64,000 bases of DNA, taken from the NCBI RefSeq assembly GCF_039522935.1, contig NZ_BAAAEI010000020.1, positions 1 through 64,000 of the forward strand, in the 5' to 3' direction. The position numbers were made by a program, and so were the translations under genes. This document shows, piece by piece, positions 17,343 through 25,378 of this stretch (position 1 is its first letter; each line of letters begins with the position of its first letter). This DNA comes from Bowmanella denitrificans. GTDB lineage: Bacteria; Pseudomonadota; Gammaproteobacteria; Enterobacterales; Alteromonadaceae. The notes beneath the pieces were generated by a model. That model was not told the origin of the DNA, did not search any database, and was given only the letters and a program-made list of their open reading frames with translations.

Positions 17343-17839
17343 GATTGCGGGCTTCCTGCCCTTCGCCCTGCGGGCCAGCCTGCGGCTGTTCAGCATGGTT
17401 GCCTGGAGCAACCATCAACAGCTTTAGCTGGTCCAAAGGACGAACCTCAGGGATGGGGTGAGTAAAAACGCTCCTGGCGTTTTAGTCGAACCCGGAGGGG
17501 TTCAGCATCCCTCGTGGGTACAGCAAATAAAAAAAACACCCCAGTCATTTCTGACAAAGGCTAAGTGTTCGACAGGGGATTACTCCGGGCTTCCTGCCCT
17601 TCGCCCTGCGGGCCAGCCTGCGGCTGTTCAGCATGGTTGCCTGGAGCAACCATCAACAGCTTTAGCTGGTCCAAAGGACGAACCTCAGGGATGGGGTGAG
17701 TAAAAACGCTCCCGACGTTGTAGTCGAACCCGGAGGGGTTCAGCATCCCACGTGGGTACAGCAAATAAAAAAACACCCCGGTCATTTCTGACACAATCTA
17801 AGTGTTCAACAGGGGGATTACTCCGGGCTTCCTGCCCTT
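17343..17839. repeat. 238-bp hairpin-train tandem repeat, right block
   Basis: Two near-identical copies with a 238-bp period; a third starts at 17824 and enters the gap. Each copy is almost wholly a string of small stem-loops: GGGC/GCCC, GCCC/GGGC, CAGCC/GGCTG, ATGGTTGC/GCAACCAT, CAGC/GCTG, GTCC/GGAC, AACGC/GCGTT, GAACCC/GGGTTC. Loops are 3-5 bases. It fills the region between tRNA-Glu and the duplicated tRNA-Ala block. Confidence 0.88.
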
Positions 17840-17864
17840 NNNNNNNNNNNNNNNNNNNNNNNNN
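17840..17864. other. Assembly gap (25 N)
   Basis: A run of N between the 238-bp repeat and a tRNA-Glu gene. The tRNA's CCA and the rest of the third repeat copy presumably fall within it; the true length is unknown. Confidence 0.95.
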
Positions 17865-17937
17865 CGTCCCCTAGGGGATTCGAACCCCTGTTACCGCCGT
17901 GAAAGGGCGGTGTCCTAGGCCTCTAGACGAAGGGGAC
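17865..17937 (-). tRNA. tRNA-Glu (anticodon TTC)
   Basis: A 73-base cloverleaf up to the discriminator G. The acceptor GTCCCCT pairs with AGGGGAC, the anticodon loop is CTTTCAC between CCGCC/GGCGG, and the T arm is AGGGGTTCGAATCCCCT. The CCA would fall in the N run. Same mature sequence as the copy at 18282. Confidence 0.95.
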
Positions 17938-17977
17938 AGAAAATCTTCTTTGCGAAGCAAGCTTCGCAGATTTTCTG
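17937..17977 (-). ncRNA. Hairpin leader before tRNA-Glu, divergent copy
   Basis: Same length and position as the hairpins at 16921 and 18357 but with a different sequence: outer stem CAGAAAATC/GATTTTCTG and inner stem TGCGAAGC/GCTTCGCA. Four consecutive outer pairs and one inner pair differ, with both sides changed so that pairing is kept. Confidence 0.72.
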
Positions 17978-18127
17978 TAAGGTGAACGTAGCCATGCGAA
18001 GTGAACGGCCTTATTCTTCTCTTACAGTACTCTCTGTCTTTGCCAACTAGGCTTGGCAACTATATCCTTACAGCCGATTTTCGGCATTCCTTCTGCAAAC
18101 TGTCAACTAACATCTGCAAACTTAATA

Positions 18128-18146
18128 TGGCGTCCCCTAGGGGATC
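18128..18146 (-). pseudogene. 3' fragment of tRNA-Glu
   Basis: The sequence TGGCGTCCCCTAGGGGAT is the complement of the last 18 bases of tRNA-Glu, including encoded CCA. The match stops abruptly and degenerate hairpin-train sequence follows to 18250. It looks like a breakpoint of repeat recombination or a replaced tRNA copy. Confidence 0.8.
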
Positions 18147-18280
18147 ATTCCAGGCTCCTGCCTTTCACCCTTTGGGCCAGCCTTCCGGCTGTTCTAAACG
18201 CTTCAGCGTTTTAGTCGAACCAGGGGTTTTCACCCCGTCGGTGCCGCTGTCACATACAGCGTAACCATTTGGTTCTAAAT
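18147..18280. repeat. Degenerate hairpin-train unit between tRNA-Glu genes
   Basis: This keeps the CAGCC-TTCC-GGCTG and TAAACGC-TTCA-GCGTTTA hairpins of the 238-bp unit with different loops, plus a GGGG/CCCC stem. The stems survive while the primary sequence has drifted. Confidence 0.6.
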
Positions 18281-18281
18281 A

Positions 18282-18357
18282 TGGCGTCCCCTAGGGGATT
18301 CGAACCCCTGTTACCGCCGTGAAAGGGCGGTGTCCTAGGCCTCTAGACGAAGGGGAC
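18282..18357 (-). tRNA. tRNA-Glu (anticodon TTC), complete copy
   Basis: A 76-base gene with encoded CCA, the second gene of the leftward tRNA-Ala/tRNA-Glu transcript, about 150 bases after tRNA-Ala. Its 5' end directly joins a 41-base hairpin. Confidence 0.97.
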
Positions 18358-18397
18358 AGAATTTTTGTCAGCGAAGCGCTGCTTCGCTAAAATTCTG
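18357..18397 (-). ncRNA. Hairpin leader before tRNA-Glu, copy 2
   Basis: Identical to the hairpin at 16921-16961: 9-bp outer and 8-bp inner stems. The first base is shared with the tRNA 5' nucleotide, placing the stem exactly where RNase P cuts. Confidence 0.7.
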
Positions 18398-18506
18398 TAA
18401 GGCGAGGTGAGCCAGCGAACCGAGCGACCTTTTCCTTACTGAATCTATTCTGCGCTACCAACTAGGCTTGGTAACTAGTTACAACGCTTGGCTGTAACCT
18501 AAAATT

Positions 18507-18582
<76 letters not shown>

Positions 18583-18622
18583 ATTATTTCTAACAGGTTG
18601 CTGTTGTGTGACAGCGGGGCGC

Positions 18623-18651
18623 ATTCTAGGCACGCCCCTATTCCCTGTCAA
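18623..18651 (-). promoter_or_regulatory. Sigma-70 promoter of tRNA-Ala/tRNA-Glu copy 2
   Basis: On the minus strand TTGACA (18651-18646), 17 bp, TAGAAT (18628-18623), then a GC-rich discriminator. It lies 9 bases after the gltX stop, so the tRNAs do not depend on gltX transcription. Confidence 0.9.
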
Positions 18652-18659
18652 CGCTTTTT

Positions 18660-20063
18660 TTAAGATTCAGATCTGTTTGCTATATAAATGAGCGCTCTGT
18701 CCAATCGCTGTGCAACCTGGTCTTTTTTCAACAAAGCCAGAGTGACATCCAGTGAAGGGGAATTACCAGAGCCAGTTACCGCCACCCGCAGTGGCATACC
18801 CACTTTGCCCATCCCCACCCCCAGCTCTTCAGCTGTGGCATTAATGGCATCGTGAATTTGGCTTGGATTCCAATCGACAACAGCCAGTAGCTTCTGTTTC
18901 ACCAGTTCGAGTGGCTCTTTAGCCACAGGGCGCAAGTGCTTCTTGGCAGCATTCTCATCAAAGTCATCAAATTCTTGATAGAAATAACGACTGGTCTCAG
19001 CCAGCTCTTTCAGCGTTTTTACCCTGTCCGCCTGTATGGCCAGTAATTGCTCAAGAGCTGGCCCCTGGCTGATATCAATACCTTGCTGGTCAAAATGCCA
19101 CTTGGCATATTCAGCTACTTCTGCGCCAGGTAAGGTTTTAATATAGTGCTGGTTTAACCAAATCAACTTGTCGGTATTAAACGCGGAAGCGGACTGGCCG
19201 ATGGCGTCCAGACTGAACAGCTTGATCATTTCTTCGCGACTGAAGATCTCCTGATCACCATGAGACCAACCCAAACGCACCAGGTAGTTCAACAGAGCCT
19301 GAGGCAGAAAGCCATCATCACGGTATTGCATAACGCTCACGGCGCCGTGGCGCTTCGACAGTTTCTTACCATCATCGCCAAGAATCATGGATACGTGGGC
19401 ATATTCAGGTAAAGGCGCGTTCAGGGCCTCCAGAATATTCATCTGTCTGGGCGTGTTATTGATATGATCTTCACCACGTACAACATGAGTAATACCCATA
19501 TCCCAGTCGTCCACCACCACACAAAAGTTATACGTCGGTGTGCCATCGGTACGGCGTATAATCAGGTCATCCAGTTCGCTGTTGGCAATCTCAATACGAC
19601 CTCGAATATGGTCATTAATCACTACCGAACCATCCTGCGGATTCTTGAATCGCACCACAAAAGGGCCTTCCTGCTCAACCCCATGGCGACATTTGCCGTC
19701 GTACTTGGGTTTCAGGCCCGCCGCCATCTGCTCTTCACGCAAGGTATCCAGTCGCTCACGGGAACAGTAACATTTATAGGCTTTACCCTCGGCGAGCAGA
19801 GAATCTATCACCTGGTTATAGCGGTCAAAACGTTTGGTCTGGTAATAAGGGCCATCATCCCAATCCAATCCCAGCCATTGCATGCCCTCTAAAATGGCAT
19901 CCATAGCTTCCTGGGTTGACCGTTCAATATCGGTGTCTTCAATACGCAATACAAACTTGCCGCCCTGGCTCTTGGCATAGAGCCAGGAATAAAGCGCGGT
20001 GCGGGCACCACCCACGTGTAAATAACCAGTAGGGCTGGGCGCAAAACGGGTCACCACTGTCAT
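18660..20063 (-). CDS. gltX: Glutamyl-tRNA synthetase
   Basis: Class I synthetase charging tRNA-Glu in the cytosol. The 467-residue protein has the HIGH-type motif in PSPTGYLHVGGAR (residues 9-21), KLSKR at 234-238, and a zinc-type knuckle CYC at 98-100 with CRH at 125-127, as in E. coli GltX. Length is normal. The downstream tRNA-Ala/Glu genes lie in the same orientation behind their own promoter. The intergenic stretch to the right (20064-20376) belongs to divergent tRNA-Val. Confidence 0.97.
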   Translation of the reverse strand: MTVVTRFAPSPTGYLHVGGARTALYSWLYAKSQGGKFVLRIEDTDIERSTQEAMDAILEGMQWLGLDWDDGPYYQTKRFDRYNQVIDSLLAEGKAYKCYCSRERLDTLREEQMAAGLKPKYDGKCRHGVEQEGPFVVRFKNPQDGSVVINDHIRGRIEIANSELDDLIIRRTDGTPTYNFCVVVDDWDMGITHVVRGEDHINNTPRQMNILEALNAPLPEYAHVSMILGDDGKKLSKRHGAVSVMQYRDDGFLPQALLNYLVRLGWSHGDQEIFSREEMIKLFSLDAIGQSASAFNTDKLIWLNQHYIKTLPGAEVAEYAKWHFDQQGIDISQGPALEQLLAIQADRVKTLKELAETSRYFYQEFDDFDENAAKKHLRPVAKEPLELVKQKLLAVVDWNPSQIHDAINATAEELGVGMGKVGMPLRVAVTGSGNSPSLDVTLALLKKDQVAQRLDRALIYIANRSES

Positions 20064-20376
20064 AGTCTGTCCTGTCTAACAAAAAAGTGGCGGCATTTTA
20101 CCAGCCTTGAAGTCAGAAACCTATCATGGCACCCAGTTGAGACGTATAAAGCTTTTGCGGATTAACTTTGTTCAAACCAAAGGCATCCTGAACCCTAAGA
20201 CCGCTGCTGAGCGGCATTTAACATGAGATAATTCAGGCTGGTATGCCTAAAACGCCATCAGGGCGATGGCTTTTTGCGCAGTCAAACCATCGCGCTAAAA
20301 TTACTGTTGACAGCCAAGCTCGCCCCCCTATAATACGCCCCCACTTGCCAAGCACATTGCGGCAAGGTGAAATAAT
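20064..20376. other. Intergenic region between gltX and tRNA-Val
   Basis: No gene is supported here. It holds the upstream region of gltX (minus strand) and, at 20307-20334, the tRNA-Val promoter. Nothing else stands out. Confidence 0.6.
20307..20334 (+). promoter_or_regulatory. Near-consensus sigma-70 promoter of the tRNA-Val operon
   Basis: Perfect TTGACA (20307-20312) and TATAAT (20329-20334) spaced by 16 bp, followed by a C-rich discriminator typical of stable RNA. Confidence 0.93.
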
Positions 20377-20452
20377 GGATGGTTAGCTCAGCTGGGAGAG
20401 CACCGCCCTTACAAGGCGGGGGTCACTGGTTCGAACCCAGTACCATCCACCA
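20377..20452 (+). tRNA. tRNA-Val (anticodon TAC), copy 1
   Basis: A 76-base cloverleaf with encoded CCA. The acceptor GGATGGT pairs with ACCATCC, and the anticodon loop CTTACAA lies between CCGCC and GGCGG. First of three identical genes in one transcript. Confidence 0.97.
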
Positions 20453-20483
20453 CTTCACCTTAATATGTGGGCAATATCTCTCT

Positions 20484-20559
20484 GGATGGTTAGCTCAGCT
20501 GGGAGAGCACCGCCCTTACAAGGCGGGGGTCACTGGTTCGAACCCAGTACCATCCACCA
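20484..20559 (+). tRNA. tRNA-Val (anticodon TAC), copy 2
   Basis: Identical to copy 1, separated by a 31-base spacer. Confidence 0.97.
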
Positions 20560-20592
20560 CTTCACTTAGTGAAGTAAACACATATCCTCCCT

Positions 20593-20668
20593 GGATGGTT
20601 AGCTCAGCTGGGAGAGCACCGCCCTTACAAGGCGGGGGTCACTGGTTCGAACCCAGTACCATCCACCA
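20593..20668 (+). tRNA. tRNA-Val (anticodon TAC), copy 3
   Basis: Identical to copies 1 and 2, after a 33-base spacer. No strong intrinsic terminator is obvious downstream. Confidence 0.97.
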
Positions 20669-20923
20669 TATTCCAAGTTTGCTAAATTGTCTCTGTGGTT
20701 TGAATAAGCCAATACAGGTTGCCTCTTTGTGCGGGTATCACTACTTTAAAGCGCTTGAAACTCAAACTTGTCAGCCCTACTGCTGTGCTGCCAGCTAAAC
20801 CGTCTTCACATCGTGTAGGCTCCCTTTATCCACTACCTTAAGTTAAATCGCTGTTAAAGGGTTTAAGCATCCACACAAATATGCGATAAGCTAAGCATAA
20901 GTTATTCAACGGTGCAGAGCGGT

Positions 20924-22546
20924 ATGGATTCAAAGCTGGCCAAAGCCTGTCGTGTGCTGATTATTGATGAGCAGGTACTGGCACAGGGATACATTAAATA
21001 TTCACTGGAAGAACTGGGATTCCGCGATATCACCTACGTGGATAAGGCCAACGCCGCCCTGAACACAATCGAGGAAGAGCATTTTGACCTGATAGTCTGT
21101 TCTTATAACCTGAAAAAAGATCAGGATGGTTACTACCTCTACGACCAGCTGAAAAACAGCCATGCCCTGCCCCTTACCACCGCCTTTATCTTTATCAGTG
21201 CCGATACCAGCTCGGAATTGGTACACAGCATTATTGAGCTGCAACCGGACGACTTTCTGGCCAAGCCCTTTAGTGTTAAGGACCTGGACAAACGCCTGAG
21301 CCGGGTGCTTAAACGAAAAAAAGCGCTGCTGCCCATTTATGAGTTAATGGATAAAGACGACTTCATTCGGGCATTGGATGCCATAGAAGAGTTTCTGACC
21401 CGCCCTGAACACGCTGAGTTTTTCCCGCTGGCCCTGAAAACCAAAGGCGAGCTGTTACTGGCCTGTGACAGGGCAAAAGATGCCAAAGAATTCTATTTTG
21501 CCATTATCAATGTCCAGCCTTTTACCTGGGCCAAGCTAGGGCTGGTCAACGCACTGATTAAACTGGACGAAGACGAGGAAGCAGAAAAGCTGATTTTGCA
21601 GCTTGCGTTTAAGCCGGACTCACAGTTAGTCGCCTATGATCTGCTATGCGGTTTGCATGTCAAACAACAGGATTTTGAATCAGCCCTGGAAGCCGTATTG
21701 ATGGCGGCAGAGATTTCGCCGCGTAATTTGCGCCGCCACCGGATGGCGATCAACTTGTCGCGTCTCACCCACGATTACGAAACCCAGTTCGAAGCCGCTA
21801 AACGTATCGTGAAATTTGCCAAGCACTCTATTCACGACAAACCGCAAAACTACATCAATGTGGCCCGCGCTGGCATTGACTATGCCATGACTGCCGACGA
21901 GCAGGAAACCGCACAATTGGTTAAGCAGGCCAACGACTATATTCGCCAGTTTCAGCAGGCCTTTCCCAAAACCGAGCTGCAGGAACAAATGAAAGTGGTG
22001 AATGCCCGATTGCTTTATTTACAGGATGAAAAGGAGCGGGCCAGAGCCTTGGTTGAACAGATAAGCGAGGAACATTACGAAGGTCAGGATCTGGAGGACC
22101 TGCTGGATAAAGCCAAGGTTTTTCACGCCCTGGGGTTATATGACCGCTGCCAGTCTGTACTGGAAGAAATAGAGAAGCGCTGTAAACATAATCCAGAGCA
22201 TGGTGAGTTGTTCCTGCGTTATGTTCGCCAGGAAAAACAGGAACGAGCCGATATTCTGTATTCCCCCAAAGAGCTCAACAACAACGCCGTGGACTTCTAT
22301 CAGAGTGGCCAACTGGATGATGCGTTGAAAACCTTTCGCCAGGCCTATAGCCTGATGCCGAAGAATCCTTCTATTGCCCTGAATTTGTTGCAAGCCATTG
22401 CCATGAAATCCCGCGAGCAGGGCTTGTCTGAGAATGCCAGTAATATGGTACGTCGTTGTATCCTGACCATTGAAAACGGCAAACTCAGTGAAGAGCAGGA
22501 GGAGCGTTATATGAAAGTGAAAAGCTTCCTGGAAGAAGCAGTATAG
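20924..22546 (+). CDS. Response regulator with TPR-like C-terminal region
   Basis: A 540-residue cytosolic protein. Residues 1-130 form a receiver domain: VLIIDEQ at the start of the acidic pocket, a YNLKKDQDGYYLYDQLK region where the phospho-acceptor position lies, and KPF (LAKPFSVKDL) with the conserved lysine. The rest is alpha-helical repeats of TPR type (for example YQSGQLDDALKTFRQAYSLMPKNPSIALNLLQA near the end). There is no DNA-binding domain, so output is probably by protein contact. I prefer the ATG at 20924; a GTG four codons upstream is possible. Confidence 0.82.
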   Translation: MDSKLAKACRVLIIDEQVLAQGYIKYSLEELGFRDITYVDKANAALNTIEEEHFDLIVCSYNLKKDQDGYYLYDQLKNSHALPLTTAFIFISADTSSELVHSIIELQPDDFLAKPFSVKDLDKRLSRVLKRKKALLPIYELMDKDDFIRALDAIEEFLTRPEHAEFFPLALKTKGELLLACDRAKDAKEFYFAIINVQPFTWAKLGLVNALIKLDEDEEAEKLILQLAFKPDSQLVAYDLLCGLHVKQQDFESALEAVLMAAEISPRNLRRHRMAINLSRLTHDYETQFEAAKRIVKFAKHSIHDKPQNYINVARAGIDYAMTADEQETAQLVKQANDYIRQFQQAFPKTELQEQMKVVNARLLYLQDEKERARALVEQISEEHYEGQDLEDLLDKAKVFHALGLYDRCQSVLEEIEKRCKHNPEHGELFLRYVRQEKQERADILYSPKELNNNAVDFYQSGQLDDALKTFRQAYSLMPKNPSIALNLLQAIAMKSREQGLSENASNMVRRCILTIENGKLSEEQEERYMKVKSFLEEAV

Positions 22547-22589
22547 CTTGTTACAATCCCCCAAACCTTAGCCGCAACCCTGGTATTGC

Positions 22590-24389
22590 ATGCGTCGCAA
22601 CAAATTTCCGCTGGAAAACGATCAACCGGTCAACTGGTCGGTGTTTTTACAACTTATTCCTTACCTTGGTGAGTTTAAATCCAGGGTAGTGCTGGCTTTA
22701 TTGTGTCTGGTTGGGGCTAAGCTGGCCGCCGTTGGTATGCCGTTTATTCTTAAGCATGTGGTGGATGACCTGAATTTAAAACAGCCCACCGAACTATTGC
22801 TTGTAGTACCACTGGCATTAATTCTGGCCTACGGACTATTGCGCCTTTTCAGCGTGCTGGCCGGCGAAATACGTGACACCCTGTTTGGTCGCGTCACCGA
22901 GCGGGCCATGCGCCGTCTCGGCCTGAGCGTGTTTGAACACCTGCACAGGCTGGATTTGGATTTTCACCTGAATCGCCAAACCGGTGGCTTATCCCGCGAT
23001 ATCGAACGGGGCACCACTGGCATCGGCTTTCTGATGCGATTTATGGTGTTTAATATAGTACCCACCCTGCTGGAGATCGCCCTGGTGGTCGGCCTGTTGT
23101 TCTATCAATACGGCTTCAGCTTCGCCGCAGTGATATTGTCATCGGTCGTGGCCTATGTGTGGTTTTCGGTTAAGGCCACGCACTGGCGTACCCGCTATGT
23201 GCGCGAAGTCAATCAAGCGGATTCATCAACCAACTCGCGCGCTATCGACAGCCTGCTGAATTACGAAACGGTTAAGTATTTCAATAACGAAAGCTATGAA
23301 GCTAAGCGTTACGATCAGGACCTGGCCGATTGGGAACAGGCCAGGCGTAAAAACCGCCTGTCGCTATTTGTACTCAATGGCGGCCAGGCCCTGGTGATTG
23401 CCACCGCCATGACCACTATGATGTGGCTGGCCGCCAGCCAGGTGGCGAAAGGCCATATGAGCATTGGGGATTTTGTGCTGATTAATGCCTTTACCATGCA
23501 GATTTTTATGCCACTCAACTTCCTGGGTTTTGTGTACCGGGAAATTCGCGGCGCCTTGGCCAATATTGAGAACTTATTCATCTTGCTGGATAAAACCCCA
23601 AGTATTAACGACAAACCCGACTGTCAGGACCTCGTTGTCAGTAAAGGACGAATTGAGTTTTGTCAGGTGGATTTTCATTACCGGCCGGACCGCCCCATCC
23701 TGCGCAACCTGAATTTCGTTATTGAATCCGGTCAACGGGTAGCCGTGGTGGGAGACTCTGGCGCGGGTAAGTCGACCCTGGTGAAACTGTTGTTTCGCTT
23801 TTACGATGTCAGCCAGGGCAGTATTTTAGTGGATGGTCAGGACATTCGTGATGTGAGTCAGCAGTCCCTACGCAAAGCCATGGGCATTGTGCCTCAGGAT
23901 ACCGTGCTGTTTAACGACACTTTGTTTGAAAATGTACATTACGCCCGCCCGGATGCCAGTGAAGAAGAGGTCAAACAGGCCATTCGCCTGGCCCATCTGC
24001 AGCAATTTGTGGAAAGCCTGCCGGACGGTTATCAGACCATGGTGGGTGAACGCGGCCTGAAACTCTCTGGCGGTGAAAAACAACGGGTGGCCATTGCCAG
24101 AGTCATCCTCAAACGCCCGCCTATTTTATTGTTTGATGAGGCGACATCCTCTTTGGACAGCCAGTCCGAAGGGGCGATACTGTCGGCCTTACGCAGCGTG
24201 GCCAAAGGCCATACTAGCTTGGTGATAGCCCATCGCCTGTCCACCATTGTGGATGCCGATAACATTCTGGTGATGCAGCAAGGGCAGATAGTCGAACAGG
24301 GCAGCCATCTTGAACTACTTGCCGCCAATGGCCATTACGCCAGGCTTTGGCAGATTCAGCAGCAGGAAGAACAAGAGGTCACCCCATGA
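22590..24389 (+). CDS. ATM1-type ABC transporter, fused permease and ATPase
   Basis: A 599-residue half-transporter that works as a homodimer. The N-terminal membrane domain has six helices with the family motif NYETVKYFNNESYEAKRYD. The C-terminal ATPase has Walker A (GDSGAGKST, residues 388-396), signature LSGGEKQRVAIARV and Walker B ILLFDEATSSLD. Homologs of ATM1/HMT1 type export glutathione-bound sulfur or heavy-metal conjugates from the cytosol. The actual substrate is inferred from family. The next gene overlaps its stop (ATGA). Confidence 0.9.
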   Translation: MRRNKFPLENDQPVNWSVFLQLIPYLGEFKSRVVLALLCLVGAKLAAVGMPFILKHVVDDLNLKQPTELLLVVPLALILAYGLLRLFSVLAGEIRDTLFGRVTERAMRRLGLSVFEHLHRLDLDFHLNRQTGGLSRDIERGTTGIGFLMRFMVFNIVPTLLEIALVVGLLFYQYGFSFAAVILSSVVAYVWFSVKATHWRTRYVREVNQADSSTNSRAIDSLLNYETVKYFNNESYEAKRYDQDLADWEQARRKNRLSLFVLNGGQALVIATAMTTMMWLAASQVAKGHMSIGDFVLINAFTMQIFMPLNFLGFVYREIRGALANIENLFILLDKTPSINDKPDCQDLVVSKGRIEFCQVDFHYRPDRPILRNLNFVIESGQRVAVVGDSGAGKSTLVKLLFRFYDVSQGSILVDGQDIRDVSQQSLRKAMGIVPQDTVLFNDTLFENVHYARPDASEEEVKQAIRLAHLQQFVESLPDGYQTMVGERGLKLSGGEKQRVAIARVILKRPPILLFDEATSSLDSQSEGAILSALRSVAKGHTSLVIAHRLSTIVDADNILVMQQGQIVEQGSHLELLAANGHYARLWQIQQQEEQEVTP

Positions 24390-24601
24390 GCGCTGAGCAG
24401 CAGATGCTGGAAGCCATTAATCAGACCATGCCTTTTGGCAAGTACGCCGGACGCAAATTGCTCGAACTACCCGAACCTTATCTGGTCTGGTTTGCACAAC
24501 AAGGTTTCCCGGCTGGCAAACTGGGGGAGCAATTGGCATTAGTGCACGAAATTAAAGTCAATGGTCTGGAAAACATGCTCAGGCCATTGTTAAGGTCATA
24601 A
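24386..24601 (+). CDS. DUF3820-family small protein
   Basis: A 71-residue protein with the DUF3820 pattern MPFGKYAGRKLLELPEPYLVWFAQQGFPAGKLGEQLAL. The fold resembles a compact exonuclease-associated module, but its function is unknown. ATG at 24386 overlaps the transporter stop by 4 bp, indicating translational coupling. Confidence 0.85.
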   Translation: MSAEQQMLEAINQTMPFGKYAGRKLLELPEPYLVWFAQQGFPAGKLGEQLALVHEIKVNGLENMLRPLLRS

Positions 24602-24613
24602 GATTGATAAATT

Positions 24614-25012
24614 ATGCGTAGCCGCCATAAAAAAGACCGCCCTCATCAAATCAGAAAGACCGGTATCAAGGATGAAAATATTGACCGGCAGATCCTGGTG
24701 CTGCACAAAGCCATGTTGGACAAGCTTTGTGCCAACCCCGACCTTCTGTCTGGCGTGCTGGACACCCTGGAAAAACGCAAAGAGCTAGGCCGGCTGGGAC
24801 ATGGTGCCTATCTGACTTGGTACTGCGCACTGGAGCAGTTAACCGATGCACCAGATAAGATGTATCAGGCGCTTCTTGAAGACAGCCCCCGCATGCGCAA
24901 GCTACGCCGTCAAACACCACTGGTTGGCATCTTAAACGAGCAGGAGCGCCAAGAAGCCCTGCAAGCACAGGCGCTGGGACAAACCACTGTGCAGGTATTA
25001 CTGGGACAATGA
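24614..25012 (+). CDS. Conserved hypothetical protein, helical and basic at the start
   Basis: I do not recognise this 132-residue soluble protein. It opens with a basic stretch (MRSRHKKDRPHQIRKTGIKDEN), then becomes helical with LGHGAYLTWYCALEQL in the middle. No signal or membrane segment. It follows the DUF3820 gene by 12 bp and precedes the S66 peptidase remnant. Confidence 0.7.
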   Translation: MRSRHKKDRPHQIRKTGIKDENIDRQILVLHKAMLDKLCANPDLLSGVLDTLEKRKELGRLGHGAYLTWYCALEQLTDAPDKMYQALLEDSPRMRKLRRQTPLVGILNEQERQEALQAQALGQTTVQVLLGQ

Positions 25013-25349
25013 TGATTAAATACCCCAAACCACTGCAAAAAGGCAGCACTGTCTGGAAAATGCAGAGTTAAGCCCCACGGCCCTGTTCAGGGCGCTGCAA
25101 GGGCTGAAATACCGCGGCATATTTAAGGGCGTTAATGCCTTACTGATGGGGCGAAATGCAGGACAGCGGCAGGCCGACTTTAGCGATAAAACAATATTGG
25201 CGCAGCTATTCAGCGATGCGCCTTTTCCGGTGATTTATGATGCCGATATCGGCCATCTGCCGCCTAATATGACTCTGCTAAATGGCGCGCTGGCCGATAT
25301 CCGTATTGACCGGGGTCAGGTCAGCATCACACAACAGCTATTACCTTAG
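25009..25349 (+). pseudogene. S66 (LD-carboxypeptidase/MccF-type) peptidase with internal deletion
   Basis: Two separated pieces of one protein. The N-terminal piece (ATG at 25009) reads MMIKYPKPLQKGSTV, the usual start of the family, then runs to a TAA at about 25071. From about 25053, in a different frame, the sequence reads LENAELSPTALFRALQGLK and continues to DADIGHLPPNMTLLNGALA and the TAG at 25349. That is the family's C-terminal end with its conserved histidine region. About 200 residues between them, including the catalytic serine, are missing. The deletion junction shifts the frame, so no functional enzyme is expected. Confidence 0.85.
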
Positions 25350-25378
25350 ACATTCCCCTCCCCTTGTAATTGGAATAT

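Noticed and set aside
17458..17794. Short frames in the 238-bp repeats
   Set aside because: No start signals, and the stem-loops explain the sequence better.
18128..18146. Prophage or island attachment site
   Set aside because: No integrase or phage genes in the window; repeat recombination suffices.
20379..20798. 139-residue frame on the plus strand
   Set aside because: It runs through the three tRNA-Val genes; its internal repeats are the tRNA copies.
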